Shown piece after piece: positions 1 through 10,373 of a stretch of 64,000 bases of DNA. Source of the stretch: Hortaea werneckii (taxonomy: Eukaryota > Ascomycota > Dothideomycetes > Mycosphaerellales > Teratosphaeriaceae); contig JBAOKB010000052.1 of NCBI GenBank assembly GCA_037044905.1, positions 1 to 64,000 on the forward strand, in the 5' to 3' direction. How positions within the stretch are numbered: position 1 is the first letter of the stretch; every line of letters begins with the position of its first letter. The notes beneath the pieces are model-generated. The model made no database searches and was not told the origin of the DNA. It worked only from the letters and a program-made list of their open reading frames with translations. Position numbers and translations under genes: made by a program.

Positions 1-2095
1 CCGCCGCCGAGCAATCGCGGTGACGGCTGGACGACGTCGTCCGGGCTTTCAAATTCGTACTCGCCACGGCTGCGCTCGGCGCTGGGAAGCACTGCAAGGG
101 AGCGGCGATCTGGCGCAGGCTCTGGTTTTAGTCGGTGTGCGGGTTGCGCGCGGTGATGCAGATGACAGGTGCAGACATACCACCAGAGAGAGCGGAAGCG
201 GAACGATCGGCCACAGTCGTGCTCCTGTTCAAAGACTGCGGTGGGTGTGAAGTGGAGACGGACGAGGAGGGTGGTGGGTTTAAAGGTAGATCGTTAAGGA
301 AGTCAGCATTGGAACGAACCTAGATTTGATTACACTCGCGGGGGGTCTCGCAGGGCGGAGGGTGATGATGGTGATGGTGATGTACCTGGGTGCTGCTGCG
401 ACTCAGGGAACCAAGTCGGTTGCGGAGATTTAGCTCGCAGGTTCTTGGACGAGATGCTGAACCGCATCGGGAGCAGCAGGTCGCGCGCATGTGCACCAGG
501 CGTGAGATGCTCGCGGGGATGGATGCGAGATGCCTCCTGGTCTGAGCGTCCTCTCACGGACCTGCAAATTGCAGAATTGCAGTAGTAGTGGTCTAGCCTT
601 TGAAACCGAGTGAAACCCTTGGGACGATGTGCGCTGCGGGCTGTTGTTCCTGGTGCGTACCGCAAGCACCTCTGTCTTTTCCTTGTCCGTGCTGATGATC
701 GTAACAGGGCGGCCGCACGCTTATTCACGAAGCGAGGCCAAGTTGCGAGACACTCAAATCAAAAGCCTCCAATAGATCCACGCCGCTACCGGGACGTAGC
801 CTGCTGCTGCGAACGGCCATGACCCATCAGGGGCGCGGCAAGAAGCGAGCCGCTCGCAAACCCCTCACCTCTTCACCAAGCTTTCTAACACACTTTCTCC
901 TCTCACCACATCCTTCCCTGCTCGCATGATTGGAGGGCTCGAAGCTAGGCAATGCTAGGACACCAGCTGCTGGGAAACGCTTGCAATACTCTGATTGAAT
1001 CGAAATGATGTTGTCCAACCTATGTAACCGTTTCGCGCAAACACCTGTCATGTCATGGGAGAGAATGGCGTTTTCTCACATACCCCACCGCGAGCGAGCT
1101 ATTTATAAACCAACCCTTCTTTCTCCCTGCAGCCGCAGACGTTCCCATTCCGGCCCTGTCAGTACATAGCGCCGGCGGGACCCGGCCCCGTTACGGCGGC
1201 ACTCGAGATGAATCCTGATCCGGCAATTCCTTCAAGAGCCGTAACGAGATAGTGTAGGATGGAGCGTGAAAATAATTCTCCGATTACTAGTTGATCAGTG
1301 GCAACGAGAAGTTTAATCAGAACTCATTTTGGGTGCTTCCTGCGGTGACCTACCACCTTGAGTCATGCAATGTGGCATTGCAATGTCTGGATATAGAACG
1401 TGAAGAGGATCACGGGCTCGTCACGGACGATAGCTGCCGTTCTAACGTCCATCTTCCCTACAGAAGACTCCAAGTCGATTCGCAAGTCCTGCTGAGTTAC
1501 CTTGCGCAATATCAAGCGTAGTTCGCTTCTTCCGCAACATCTTGCAAAAGTCGGAGACCTGATGTTCAAAAGTGAGATCGCCGGTTTCGTCAGTTTCAGA
1601 ATGCCTTGCGATCCAATCGGTCGCTTGCAGCTATCCCTTCCCTCAGAAGATCCTTTCCACCCATCCTCCTCCTCCTACCCTACTACTGCTTGACAAGCGT
1701 TGCCACCCCCAGAGAAACACACAGGATAGATGCATTAGTGACATGCGGTCGCGGCAAGCGGCAAGTCCAATAGGGACAGGAATGCTTGGGACGAACAGCT
1801 AGCAAGGCTGGTTTCAAGCATCCTAGGATGGGAGCACCTCACCATCGTGCTTTCCCACCTTGGCACGCGTTCCTGCCTCCTTCCCACGCGTTTTGGCTGT
1901 GTCTCGGGAGGACTTCTGGCCATGTTTGGGACGATCATCCCGAACAAGACGGCGACGTAATCATCCTCAAGTTCTCGTACATGTCTTCTCGTTACTCTGC
2001 AGCTATCTAGTTGACAGAGAAAAACAACCATCTTTACGACCCAACCTCTCACTTCTCTATTCCAGTAAACTCTTCCATCCGTCAACAAAGCAAAC
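1..2095. other. intergenic, no gene supported
   Basis: Only short, poorly coding-like open frames occur here on both strands. A TATA-like box (ttataaa) lies near 1090, followed by pyrimidine-rich sequence. The last 100 bases before 2096 are C/T-rich with CAA-type leader sequence, as expected for the promoter and 5' leader of the next gene. An exon of a gene running off the left edge cannot be excluded. Confidence 0.5.
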
Positions 2096-2846
2096 ATGCA
2101 CGCCACCAACCTCGCCCTGATCGGCTTCTGCGCCGGGCTCTCAGCAGCCGCACAACTCGCCAGCGCTTCCGCCTTCGACATCACGAACCTCAGCACGCAT
2201 CAAGTGACAGGAGGCAACACGACCATCGCATTCACCATCCACGACCCGGACCCCCTCACCAACGCCACAACAACCTGCACTGGCACCTGGGAGGAAGGCT
2301 CCGACAACTACCCTTCCCCTGGATACGTATGTCACGATATCACCCCCCACCTCTTTCTTCCTCCCATCCTCCCATCAAGCACCTCGAGTTCCAGCACGTA
2401 CCAAAAAGAAATGACTCCGAAAAGGAAAAATAAGACGTACTAACCAGAAGCATCTAACATCAGCAAACCTGCACCAACACGACCTTCGGCTGGAACATGG
2501 AAACCTTCTCGTCCTTCACCGACTTCACGCTAAACGTGAAGCACACCTTCGAGGACCCGGCGTAAGTTTTCCGCCATTATTCCCTGCAGTTACCTCCTTC
2601 CTCCCTTCCTTCCCTTTCCCTTTCCATCCTCTTAAGAAGATCAGTACTGACGTGGTGGAACCCGCCTTACTATGCTCGTAAAGCGTGGGCGACGAATACC
2701 CCTACAACATGGTGACGACCTTCGGCGAGGCCAACATCACCGATACGCCGTTGAAGTGCGTAGCGGGGACGGATGAGGGGAGTGGGTGGCGGTGCGAGCA
2801 ACAGGCGCAGGTGATTAAGGCGATTATCTATGCCACTTCGGCCTAG
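2096..2846 (+). CDS. small secreted cysteine-containing protein (effector-like)
   Basis: I place three exons at 2096-2326, 2464-2561 and 2684-2846. The donors are gtatgt and gtaagt, a tactaac branch site lies in intron 1 and tactgac in intron 2, and the frame is kept throughout, giving about 163 aa. Residues 1 to about 25 look like a signal peptide (hydrophobic LALIGF core, Ala/Ser-rich cleavage area). The mature part has several N-x-T sequons (NTT, NAT, NIT), alternating beta-type hydrophobics and four Cys, enough for two disulfides. Size, secretion and the pattern (F-D-I-x-N start, central W/C pairs) resemble AA1-like (Alt a 1-type) beta-sandwich secreted proteins of dothideomycetes. That family assignment is inference; secretion is better supported. 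A host-interaction or wall-associated role is possible but not shown. Confidence 0.75.
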
Positions 2847-3332
2847 ATGATGAGTAGTCAGCGGTTCGGGGCAAGGGAGGGGAAAGAGCAAAGGTTTAGA
2901 GGGGGGATGGGTTTGCTGTCTACGCTGTTTTCAGTGATGGACTGCAGTGCAGCATGTGTAGCTTAGAGTTCTAGGAGAGAGGCGGACGCTTCGTATAGCT
3001 GCATCCATGCAAATCCGAATCAAGGTTGTTTAATATTTTTGCTCGCGCGCGAACAAATGAAGGCCGCGGGTCATTCTTGAAAGGAGGTGAAATTTCGCAA
3101 GAGGTTCGCGTGAAGAATTCTTGACATACGGGCTTTACTAGGCACAATGACAGCCGAGCGCCGCCTGGGAAGAAGGCATCTTGGAGCCCATTCCATACCG
3201 GAGCGCCGCTCTCCCATTTTCACATGAGTGGTGGTGGTGAGGCAGCCGTGGCCACCACCAACACCACCATAAGCCACGAAATCCCCCAGCTCTCTCCGCA
3301 ACACCCACAAGAACAAGCTTTGCGCAAAACCA
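2847..3332. other. intergenic between two convergent genes
   Basis: This stretch holds the 3' regions of the secreted-protein gene (+) and the ribosomal protein gene (-). I see no open frame with coding character and no RNA gene. Confidence 0.5.
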
Positions 3333-4031
3333 TTAGCCCTTCTTCTTGCTGACACCGACAGTCCTGCCCCGTCTGCCGGTAGTCTTGCTGTGCTGACCCC
3401 GCACACGGAGGCCCCAGTAGTGCCTCAGACCACGGTGGGCGCGGATCTTCTTCAGGCGCTCGAGGTCCTCACGCAGCTTGCTGTCCACGCCGTTGGCCAG
3501 CGTGTGGCCGTCCTTGCCATCCACGATGTCGCGCTGACGGTTGAGGAACCACGTCGGGATCTTGTACTGCGTCGGGTTCTGGATGATGGTGACGATGCGC
3601 TCGAGCTCTTCGGAGGTCAGCTCACCGGCGCTGTTCGAGAAAGGATTGTAGTTAGTATCAAGGTTTTTTGTTCGCGCTCCAGAAACGGTCTGGCTGTTTT
3701 TTGCTCAGAGAGGTGGTGGCGTACCGCTTGTTAAGGTCGACATCGGCCTTCTTGCAGACCAAGTTGGAGTAACGACGACCGACACCCTTGACCCTGGTCA
3801 GGGCGTACATGATCTTCTGCTTGCCATCAACCTGTAGAGGTTCATTGTCAGCACATGCCCAGTCTTCCCATCCAATCCTTCTCCATCCCGCTCCATCTTT
3901 TCCCAAGGCTTCCCGGCGACTCAGGTTTTTCTTTCGCTCTTCTAGATTCGGTATGGGACGGCACGTACGTTGGTGTTGAGCAGACGCAGGATGAACTGGA
4001 AGTTCGACTTCTCGCCGGAGACGAGCGACAT
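3333..4031 (-). CDS. rps18: 40S ribosomal protein S18 (uS13)
   Basis: Component of the small ribosomal subunit head, contacting 5S/25S rRNA bridges and P-site tRNA (family knowledge). On the minus strand the exons are 4031-3969, 3831-3725 and 3630-3333, giving 155 aa, the usual length of eukaryotic S18. The protein starts MSLVSGEKSN and contains the family sequences KGVGRRY, the helix-two-turn-helix region, RAHRGLRHYWGLRVRGQ and the basic C-terminus TGRRGRTVGVSKKKG. Both introns begin with GTAC and fall in the N-terminal half, as is common for fungal ribosomal protein genes. The first intron separates the N-terminal 21 residues from the rest. The start is fixed by the match to the conserved N-terminus. 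Confidence 0.96.
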
Positions 4032-4616
4032 CTTTGCGGGTCGTTGGGTGGGTGATGTCGCGGCGATGGACGGTCGGGTTCACTGCTCGTGAGGACTCTC
4101 GCTGGCGTCGAAGTCGCTCGTCCGAATTCTGAATTCAGGCTTGGCGTGCGGAGCAGGAGCGGGAGGAGCCGTCAAGTTTCTACTGGGACACAGACTGCCC
4201 GCGTCGCCCGCAGACATACGCGGTGCACGAGTTCAGTACTCACAAGTCACATTTGCATACGACCATTCACGCAATATCGTACTGTCTTCCAAGTTGTTTG
4301 TTGCGTTTAGCTAGGGATTTCCTGCCAAGCCTCTGGCTCTGTGCTGGGAGAATACACATCTCAGAGGCAATTATGGTATCATAGTCCTACCACAAGTTCG
4401 CCGAGTTGCTCTTCACCTGTGGTAGAATGCCCGCAGTTGCCACTCGGAATCTACCTATGGGTACAATTTCCTGTCTTTGTCGCGCGTGACCATTTTGGTT
4501 CGTCAAGGGTGCAGCAGCAGGCTCTCGTGCAATACATTCATATATTCTTTGGGGTATCTTTGCAAGTCTAAATCGTCCTCAGAAACGCAGCGAGCTCCTA
4601 ACTCCACTCCTACGGC
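4032..4616. other. rps18 upstream region
   Basis: This non-coding stretch carries the promoter of the S18 gene (minus strand) and the 3' flank of the glycosyltransferase gene. No coding or RNA gene is apparent. Confidence 0.45.
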
Positions 4617-5675
4617 TTATATCACCTTCTCGCCCTCCGTAATGCCCATGGCGGCTTTCAACCCATCCATCGCATCATGCATTTCACCCTCCATATCCGC
4701 CTCATACTGCGCAATATCCACCAAGTGCAGGGCCGCCTCCTCGACGCCCTCTTCTCTCAAATTCCGCTCAGCCTGATCGAGAAGGCGTCCGGCCTGCCTT
4801 AAACGGGCCCAATAATCGCTCATCTCCCCTTCGTAATTCGTCATGGCCAGCGGCACGCTCCACGTGCTGTTCGACGAGCCGACTTCCTCAAGGTAGTGCG
4901 ACATGCTACTCCACTTATCACCTTCCAAGCCATGGAAGTGCACAAGCAGAGCTCCGCGTCCGCTTTCATACTCGGTGGCATCCAACTGATACGCGTTCCA
5001 CCACGGGCGCGGTTGGTACAGGACATACTCCCTCCAGTCCGGATGCGTAAGCACCTCCTCTAACACCGCCTTATCCTTCTCATACGCATGCTCCAGCACC
5101 GCCGGTGAGCTCTTAGGCGTAGCGAGGACCTCAATAAGCATCTTGACACTCCACTCATGCACCCGTAAAAAGAACACTCCCGTGTTCAACCCGTGGTGAT
5201 CATGAGTGCCGATAAAGTGCACTTGGTCATCCAAGTCCTGCGGGGGCAGGAAGACCTCAAGCGGGATCTGAGGGTTCAGGAGAATGATGTCCGGTCCCGT
5301 CCACATGATCCATTCCGTCCTGACTTCCGCGGGCTTGGCCAGCTCGTCAACGAGCGTGGCGAGGAGATAGGCCGGCTTACTCCAGAACGAACTCACGACC
5401 TTCTCGCGTAGGACTTTCATCTCGTACCCGTGTAGTCGGTTGTGCTCATCGTGTGTGCGGATTGCCGCTTCATAGATTTCGTTTTCCTCGCCGAACAATG
5501 CAGTCACCTTGGTGACTTTCGCTCGCGGTGCCCGCCATGACGCGGGAGCGAAGTTGTTGATCGCTTGTAAGGATTCGCGGGTTGTATGCTCGATTTCGGT
5601 GGGTCCGATGCTGAAGGAATGTAGCAGGAGGAAAAGTGCAACTACGAGTGTGGCCAAGATGGCGATGTTGCGGAT
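4617..5675 (-). CDS. type II membrane glycosyltransferase, GT34-like (GMA12/MNN10), 5' end unresolved
   Basis: The main exon encodes about 352 residues beginning IRNIAILATLVVALFLLLHS, a basic-flanked signal anchor typical of Golgi type II enzymes. The luminal part shows the fungal GT34-like order: an EWIMW block, ILLNPQIPLEVFLPP, a GTHDHHGLNTGVFFLRV block, a PWWNAYQ block and LVHFHGLEGDKW. These imply transfer of galactose or mannose from a nucleotide sugar in the Golgi (family knowledge). No ATG opens this exon. A TAG acceptor precedes 5675, and an upstream exon reading ...RAGTLLR before a GTAAGT donor near 5821 would join in frame, but its start codon is not certain. Oddity: where the metal-binding DxD is expected (about 5290-5305) the sequence reads W-T-G-P-D, so the first Asp is missing. 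Confidence 0.75.
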   Translation of the reverse strand: MRNIAILATLVVALFLLLHSFSIGPTEIEHTTRESLQAINNFAPASWRAPRAKVTKVTALFGEENEIYEAAIRTHDEHNRLHGYEMKVLREKVVSSFWSKPAYLLATLVDELAKPAEVRTEWIMWTGPDIILLNPQIPLEVFLPPQDLDDQVHFIGTHDHHGLNTGVFFLRVHEWSVKMLIEVLATPKSSPAVLEHAYEKDKAVLEEVLTHPDWREYVLYQPRPWWNAYQLDATEYESGRGALLVHFHGLEGDKWSSMSHYLEEVGSSNSTWSVPLAMTNYEGEMSDYWARLRQAGRLLDQAERNLREEGVEEAALHLVDIAQYEADMEGEMHDAMDGLKAAMGITEGEKVI

Positions 5676-6962
5676 CTATTCAAGAGGAACATTGTTGTTA
5701 GGGTTGCATCCTTCCCAGAGCGAGGGAGCGAGGCCATCTTTTACATACTGCAGTTTTAATGTCAGCATCCAAATCAAGCAAGACCCCTGCTTCGAGCTTC
5801 ACATATTCGCAGCCTCACTTACCCTGAGTAACGTTCCCGCTCGTACCAGCGAGCATTTTATAGCCGGGCGGCGCCTCTGACGCACTTTCAATTCAGTTAC
5901 TCGTAAGGAGAAGCAAAACCGCGTAACTTCCCGATTTAATCGACGGAGGGAATGACCAGAATCGCAAGCAAGCAAAAGGAACGACAGTAGTTGGAAAGCG
6001 ATTACCAGGACACGAAGAGAGAGAACAGGAAAGAGCAACTGTTTCGTGCAAGACGAAAGATGGTGAAGCAAGCGTTCCACCGCACCGCACCTTTCGCCTC
6101 CTTCCGACGGATGATGGGGACGACAGTACTACTTTCCCCCCGCCAGCCCGCCAACCCGGCCGGCGCGGCGGAAAGGACGTTGCACACACACAGTCTTGAT
6201 TAGAATTGCGATGGCCGGTTATCATCTACAGTACATATTCTACCACCCCCCATTTTAAAAAGACCCCCGGCTGAGCTTCGCTATATTGACGCATCTTTCA
6301 GGGTCTACCGTGGGAAAAGGGGAGATTGTCAGGGAAATTTCGCGGAGATATGATGGAGATCTGCGCGCCTTGGGGGCCCGGCGCAAGGATGACAGAGAAC
6401 CCACGCGACCGGTGCAACTGTGTATTGAAACGAAACTAATGGGACTCTGATGTGCCTCTTTCTGCTTCTTTCCGTGGATTTTGTTTATCCCATTGAAGAT
6501 CGTCGGACGAAGTGCGAGCCTGGCAAGCAAAAAGACGGACGGGGACACAGCACGAAAATGTGATTGGGCGATGCGCAGCTTGCCGGCAGGAACTTCGGCA
6601 GACCAACGGGCATTTTCACCGACAGGGATATTGGTGGGTCCGGGCGTGGAGGCATGACTTCGACGGAGCAGAAAGAAAAGGGGATGGAAAGGTTTCCCTC
6701 GTAATAATTTATATGAATCAATTTGCATGGCTATAATAGCGAAATTTGGCGCTGATGGAGTATTCATACAGAAGCCTGTAGACTTCGACAACGCGTCTAG
6801 TTAGATTGACGAGATGACCAGAAAGAAGTGAAGAAGAAATCGGAAGGAGAAATAGGAAGGAGTGATGAAGTGGTTGCGAAAAGCAAGCGAGCCAAAATTG
6901 CAGGCTCGACGATACAAATAACGAAAACGCTCACGATGTAGATGTCCTAAGAAACCATCTCT
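5676..6962. other. intergenic, possibly with the first exon of the glycosyltransferase
   Basis: A candidate minus-strand 5' exon of the glycosyltransferase ends at a GTAAGT donor near 5821. Otherwise the open frames lack coding character. AT-richer leader-like sequence (ataatttatatgaatc) occurs near 6700. No RNA gene is recognised. Confidence 0.4.
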
Positions 6963-9080
6963 TCAATAAGTAAAAGCCTCCTCAATAAAATCCACCACGC
7001 CCTCGGTAACCACACTCCTGGCCGCGCTCCTGACCCCATCAGCAAACGGGCCAGGCCCACAGACCGTAACACCCATGGCGCCTATCCGCTCCGCCATCTC
7101 GCGCTTGAGGATGGTCTCCGGGTTACACCTGCCGGGGAACATTTGCACGGAGCCCGTATTACTGATGACCTCCCCCCTATGTCGGGGCTTGGTGATGAAG
7201 AGCTGGATGCGGAGCACGTCGCGGCGGCCGTCCATGCGCAGGATCTGGTCCATCCAGACGCGGACCCACTCGAGCGCTTCCGTGTTGGGGACGCTCCAGA
7301 CGAGGAGGATCTTCTGCGTCGAGCTCGTGCCGGCTTGGTATTGGAGCATGAGGTGGTGGACGAAGCCGACGCAGTGCGTGATGCCGACGCCGCCGGCGAA
7401 GAGGATGACGGTGCCGTAGCTGGTCATGGAGTCGTGTCCGCCGTAGGGTCCCTCGATTGCTCCCCAGGTTGTCAGAGTGCCTGTTTTTGATGCGGAGGCT
7501 TTTTCGTAGAGTTTTCTCGTCATGCCGGTTCTTGCGCGCATGATGAGGGACACGGATGTGACGGCGCTGTCGCGAGGGATGGCTATGTTGACGCCGTCTT
7601 TTCTGTGCGCGACCTCGGAGATTGTGGTGACTGTTGGCCCACCCAGCATCGATTTGCGTGAGTAAGTTGAGTCGCCAGTGACCATGCTAGGTCGGTGGTC
7701 GATATCCGCGCTGTGGCTGAGCGAGCCATTCTTCGAGGCTATCTTCTCCATCTCGATCTCCAACGGCTGAGCTTTGGGTTTGCTTTCCGCCCATGCGATT
7801 GAGAACGGGTGGCTAGACCATAAGGAATATGCTGGTAGATATGCATGGACATGGCAGCCCGGCGTCCACCTCCACGGTCGCTTCAGCTCGAATGTCACCC
7901 GACAAGCCTCCGCCGGCAACGCCTCGACCGTAACTTTCGTGATGCCTTTCCTTCTGCTGACGTTGTGATAGCAGATTCTGAAACATCTCCAGATCCACTC
8001 CGCCACCCAAAAGGCCATGACGAGCTTGACATACGGCAGCTGCGGTAAGTTTGCCTTGTCTAGATGGATGTAGACGCCTACAATACCAATCCAAATCAGC
8101 ACCCTATGCACGTTCAGGAATGTCTCGTAGAAGGCGTGTCTGATAGGGCTGAAGCTCGTCAGGAGAACAAAGCCAAATACGACAGTGGCGACCATGCCCC
8201 ACATGTAGCTTGTGCTCGTTGAAAGACTGGTGTGCACTTGGTGCATGCCGCCGCTCTCCATTGCGTTGACAGCCCAGGCAATGGTGTGAATGACCGACTG
8301 CAGGACCATAACACGAGCGCACCATCGGTGAAGAAGATTAAAGGTGTCGTAGGAGACCTTGAGGATCGGAATGAGTGGGTTGTTGCGCAAGGCGAAAAGG
8401 ACGGTGGGGATGAGGTTGATGGCGGCGAGGATGCCGGAGCGGCCGCGTAGCTCGGCAATGGCAGAATGGTGGTTCTTCACCGACCAGTCGAGGACCAGGA
8501 GATAGACGAGATTACATATTAAATATGCGCCAAGCAGGATCGTGTGGAAGCGTGAAGGTAGTGTGCCTATTGAGATGGCTTGCGAAAGCTGGATCTCGCG
8601 GTTGTGTCGCACGCGGCCAAGCGGCGCATAGAGCAGGTTCCGCTTTATCGATGGCCAAAAAGTCGAGCGGTTGTACATCCAGTATCGCTGATCTACCCAT
8701 CGGCCCATAGTCATGAGATGTCGTAGGTGGTTGTTGGTGATGTAGACCCATCGGTAAATGAAAGTCGCGGCCAGCAGGCCTAAGAAGGAATACAGTATTA
8801 TGTTGACGAAGAGCCAGTTCTGCGCTTGGTTGACGCCATCCAGGCCGAATGTGAAGTTGTACGCCTGGTTGCTGTAGTTGAGGAGATGTCCGAACCCTGT
8901 CACCTCGCCCCCTGGTATCGGTTTTGGTATGGGGTATGCTTCGCGTGGCGCCATAACTGCTGTAGCTGCGCCTCTCGTGACCAGTTGTCTGTCATTGTCC
9001 GCCGCCGCCGACAAAAGATCCTCTCCTGCTCTCGTAGCCAAATGTCCAAAATGGTTGTGAAGGGACACGGGATAGTGCAT
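6963..9080 (-). CDS. ferric reductase-like transmembrane flavocytochrome (FRE family)
   Basis: Integral membrane b-type cytochrome that moves electrons from cytosolic NADPH through FAD and haem to extracellular ferric or cupric ions (family knowledge). From the ATG at 9080 it encodes about 705 aa. A first membrane helix at residues 87-115 is followed by a ferric-reductase domain with spaced histidines (HRWCARV..., VIHTIAW, RHAFYETFLNVHR, YIHLDK). The FAD-binding HPFSIAWAE lies near residue 421, the NADPH-side GPYGGH near 547, GGVGITHC near 561 and the C-terminal CGPGPFADGVR near 677. The frame stays open about 250 nt upstream of 9080 without another ATG. A good acceptor (pyrimidine tract ending TGTGTTCAG near 9270) suggests a missing 5' exon, perhaps with a signal peptide. 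Reductase identity is firm; the N-terminus is not. Confidence 0.88.
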   Translation of the reverse strand: MHYPVSLHNHFGHLATRAGEDLLSAAADNDRQLVTRGAATAVMAPREAYPIPKPIPGGEVTGFGHLLNYSNQAYNFTFGLDGVNQAQNWLFVNIILYSFLGLLAATFIYRWVYITNNHLRHLMTMGRWVDQRYWMYNRSTFWPSIKRNLLYAPLGRVRHNREIQLSQAISIGTLPSRFHTILLGAYLICNLVYLLVLDWSVKNHHSAIAELRGRSGILAAINLIPTVLFALRNNPLIPILKVSYDTFNLLHRWCARVMVLQSVIHTIAWAVNAMESGGMHQVHTSLSTSTSYMWGMVATVVFGFVLLTSFSPIRHAFYETFLNVHRVLIWIGIVGVYIHLDKANLPQLPYVKLVMAFWVAEWIWRCFRICYHNVSRRKGITKVTVEALPAEACRVTFELKRPWRWTPGCHVHAYLPAYSLWSSHPFSIAWAESKPKAQPLEIEMEKIASKNGSLSHSADIDHRPSMVTGDSTYSRKSMLGGPTVTTISEVAHRKDGVNIAIPRDSAVTSVSLIMRARTGMTRKLYEKASASKTGTLTTWGAIEGPYGGHDSMTSYGTVILFAGGVGITHCVGFVHHLMLQYQAGTSSTQKILLVWSVPNTEALEWVRVWMDQILRMDGRRDVLRIQLFITKPRHRGEVISNTGSVQMFPGRCNPETILKREMAERIGAMGVTVCGPGPFADGVRSAARSVVTEGVVDFIEEAFTY

Positions 9081-10373
9081 CTTGAACCCGCAAGATGCGT
9101 AATCTCCAACAAAGACCGGCCCGTGCGGCGCCGTTACCAAGAACGGAGAACGGATGTCCTTGAGGTATGCGGGTAGCAACAATGGCCCGTCCGCGGATGA
9201 TAGATCGCGTGCGTCTGTCCCAAAGTTTCTTGGTAGGTTGAGATTAACTGCTCGGCAGTGCTGGGCCCTGAACACAGTAAATGGAAGCAGGTCGTGGCGA
9301 ACAATGGCAATGTTTATTTCGCAGCCAGGTTGTAATTAGCGATGCGCCTCTATTAGTGTCTCTTTCGGCACGATAATGATCTGAGTGTCTCAAAGCCGCG
9401 TCGAACAAAGCCAGTGAATGAAAGCTAGGATTGGTCCATTGTCCTATTGTCCCATTGTATGACTGGTCCCGCTCTTGGACTTTGTTCGCTAACGGCCTCG
9501 AGGGTCTTTCCGCTGACGGTGGAATGCGAGGCGAACGAGATCGTCGATAGCACAGGGGAGGGAGATGCAATGTGTGCCCGACACTAATAACCAATTTCTC
9601 TTCGAGCAGCCGTGAATATGATAACGAGCGTGATATCGACCCCGACAGATGGATGGTGCTGGAAAAGACTGCGACTACTGCAAAACACTTGGACAGTGGG
9701 ACGCACTGCTACTTCACTGGGACACGCTCCTCCTCTCGCCGGAGCGCCAAGCGATCCGACGATTCATCCAGGCGATTTCCTAGAATCGTTGCACGCACGC
9801 GAGCGACAAGCGAGTTATAGGTAGATCACCAGCGTATATTTTGAGGCCTGAAACACTGAAACACCTGGAGCAGGAACGATCCAGAAAATCGTCGGGCGGG
9901 AGTTCGCGAACAAGGTCGCCTGGGCGGCTCTGCCTCCCGACCGGCTGGCGCTCGCAATCGCCTCTGATTGGCCAGCCGAGCGGTTCCTGCATGTCACCGC
10001 CGAAGCTTGACGACCATTGGAATATAAAATGGGTCGTGCTCGTGAAGATGGCTCGTTTCATTTTTATGCAATGCTGAGCGCCCAGCGCTCCGCCGTGCTA
10101 CCAAGACAATATGTGTGCTCGCTTTCGCCCTCTTTCATACTTGCTCTCTCGACAGTATACAGCATCGCTTAGCCCATTATTACACCGATAACACCCATTT
10201 CCCAATCCGAGTGCCCATGCCGTTTCACCCGAAAGCGCCCAGGGTGGAGAATGCTCCGCGGAAAGACGTTGTTGAGGAGACTCTTTCGGCCGCTCGCACG
10301 CGCAAATTCTATAGCGATCGCGCGTAGGCTGGCTCCGACCGAAGGAGACGCAACATATCATACGCGCTTGCTG
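9081..10373. other. 5' region of the ferric reductase gene and intergenic DNA
   Basis: Positions 9081 to about 9334 remain open in the reductase frame and may be coding (see that gene). Beyond this I see no convincing exon. The short frames near 9600-10060 lack family features, and no RNA gene is visible. Confidence 0.4.

Noticed and set aside
1735..2196. 153-codon minus frame overlapping the secreted-protein gene
   Set aside because: It is antisense to a spliced gene with clear branch sites and signal peptide, and it shows no domain.
9780..10061. 93-codon minus frame that might be the first exon of the ferric reductase
   Set aside because: It lacks a hydrophobic signal peptide and ends without a donor that would join to the reductase frame.
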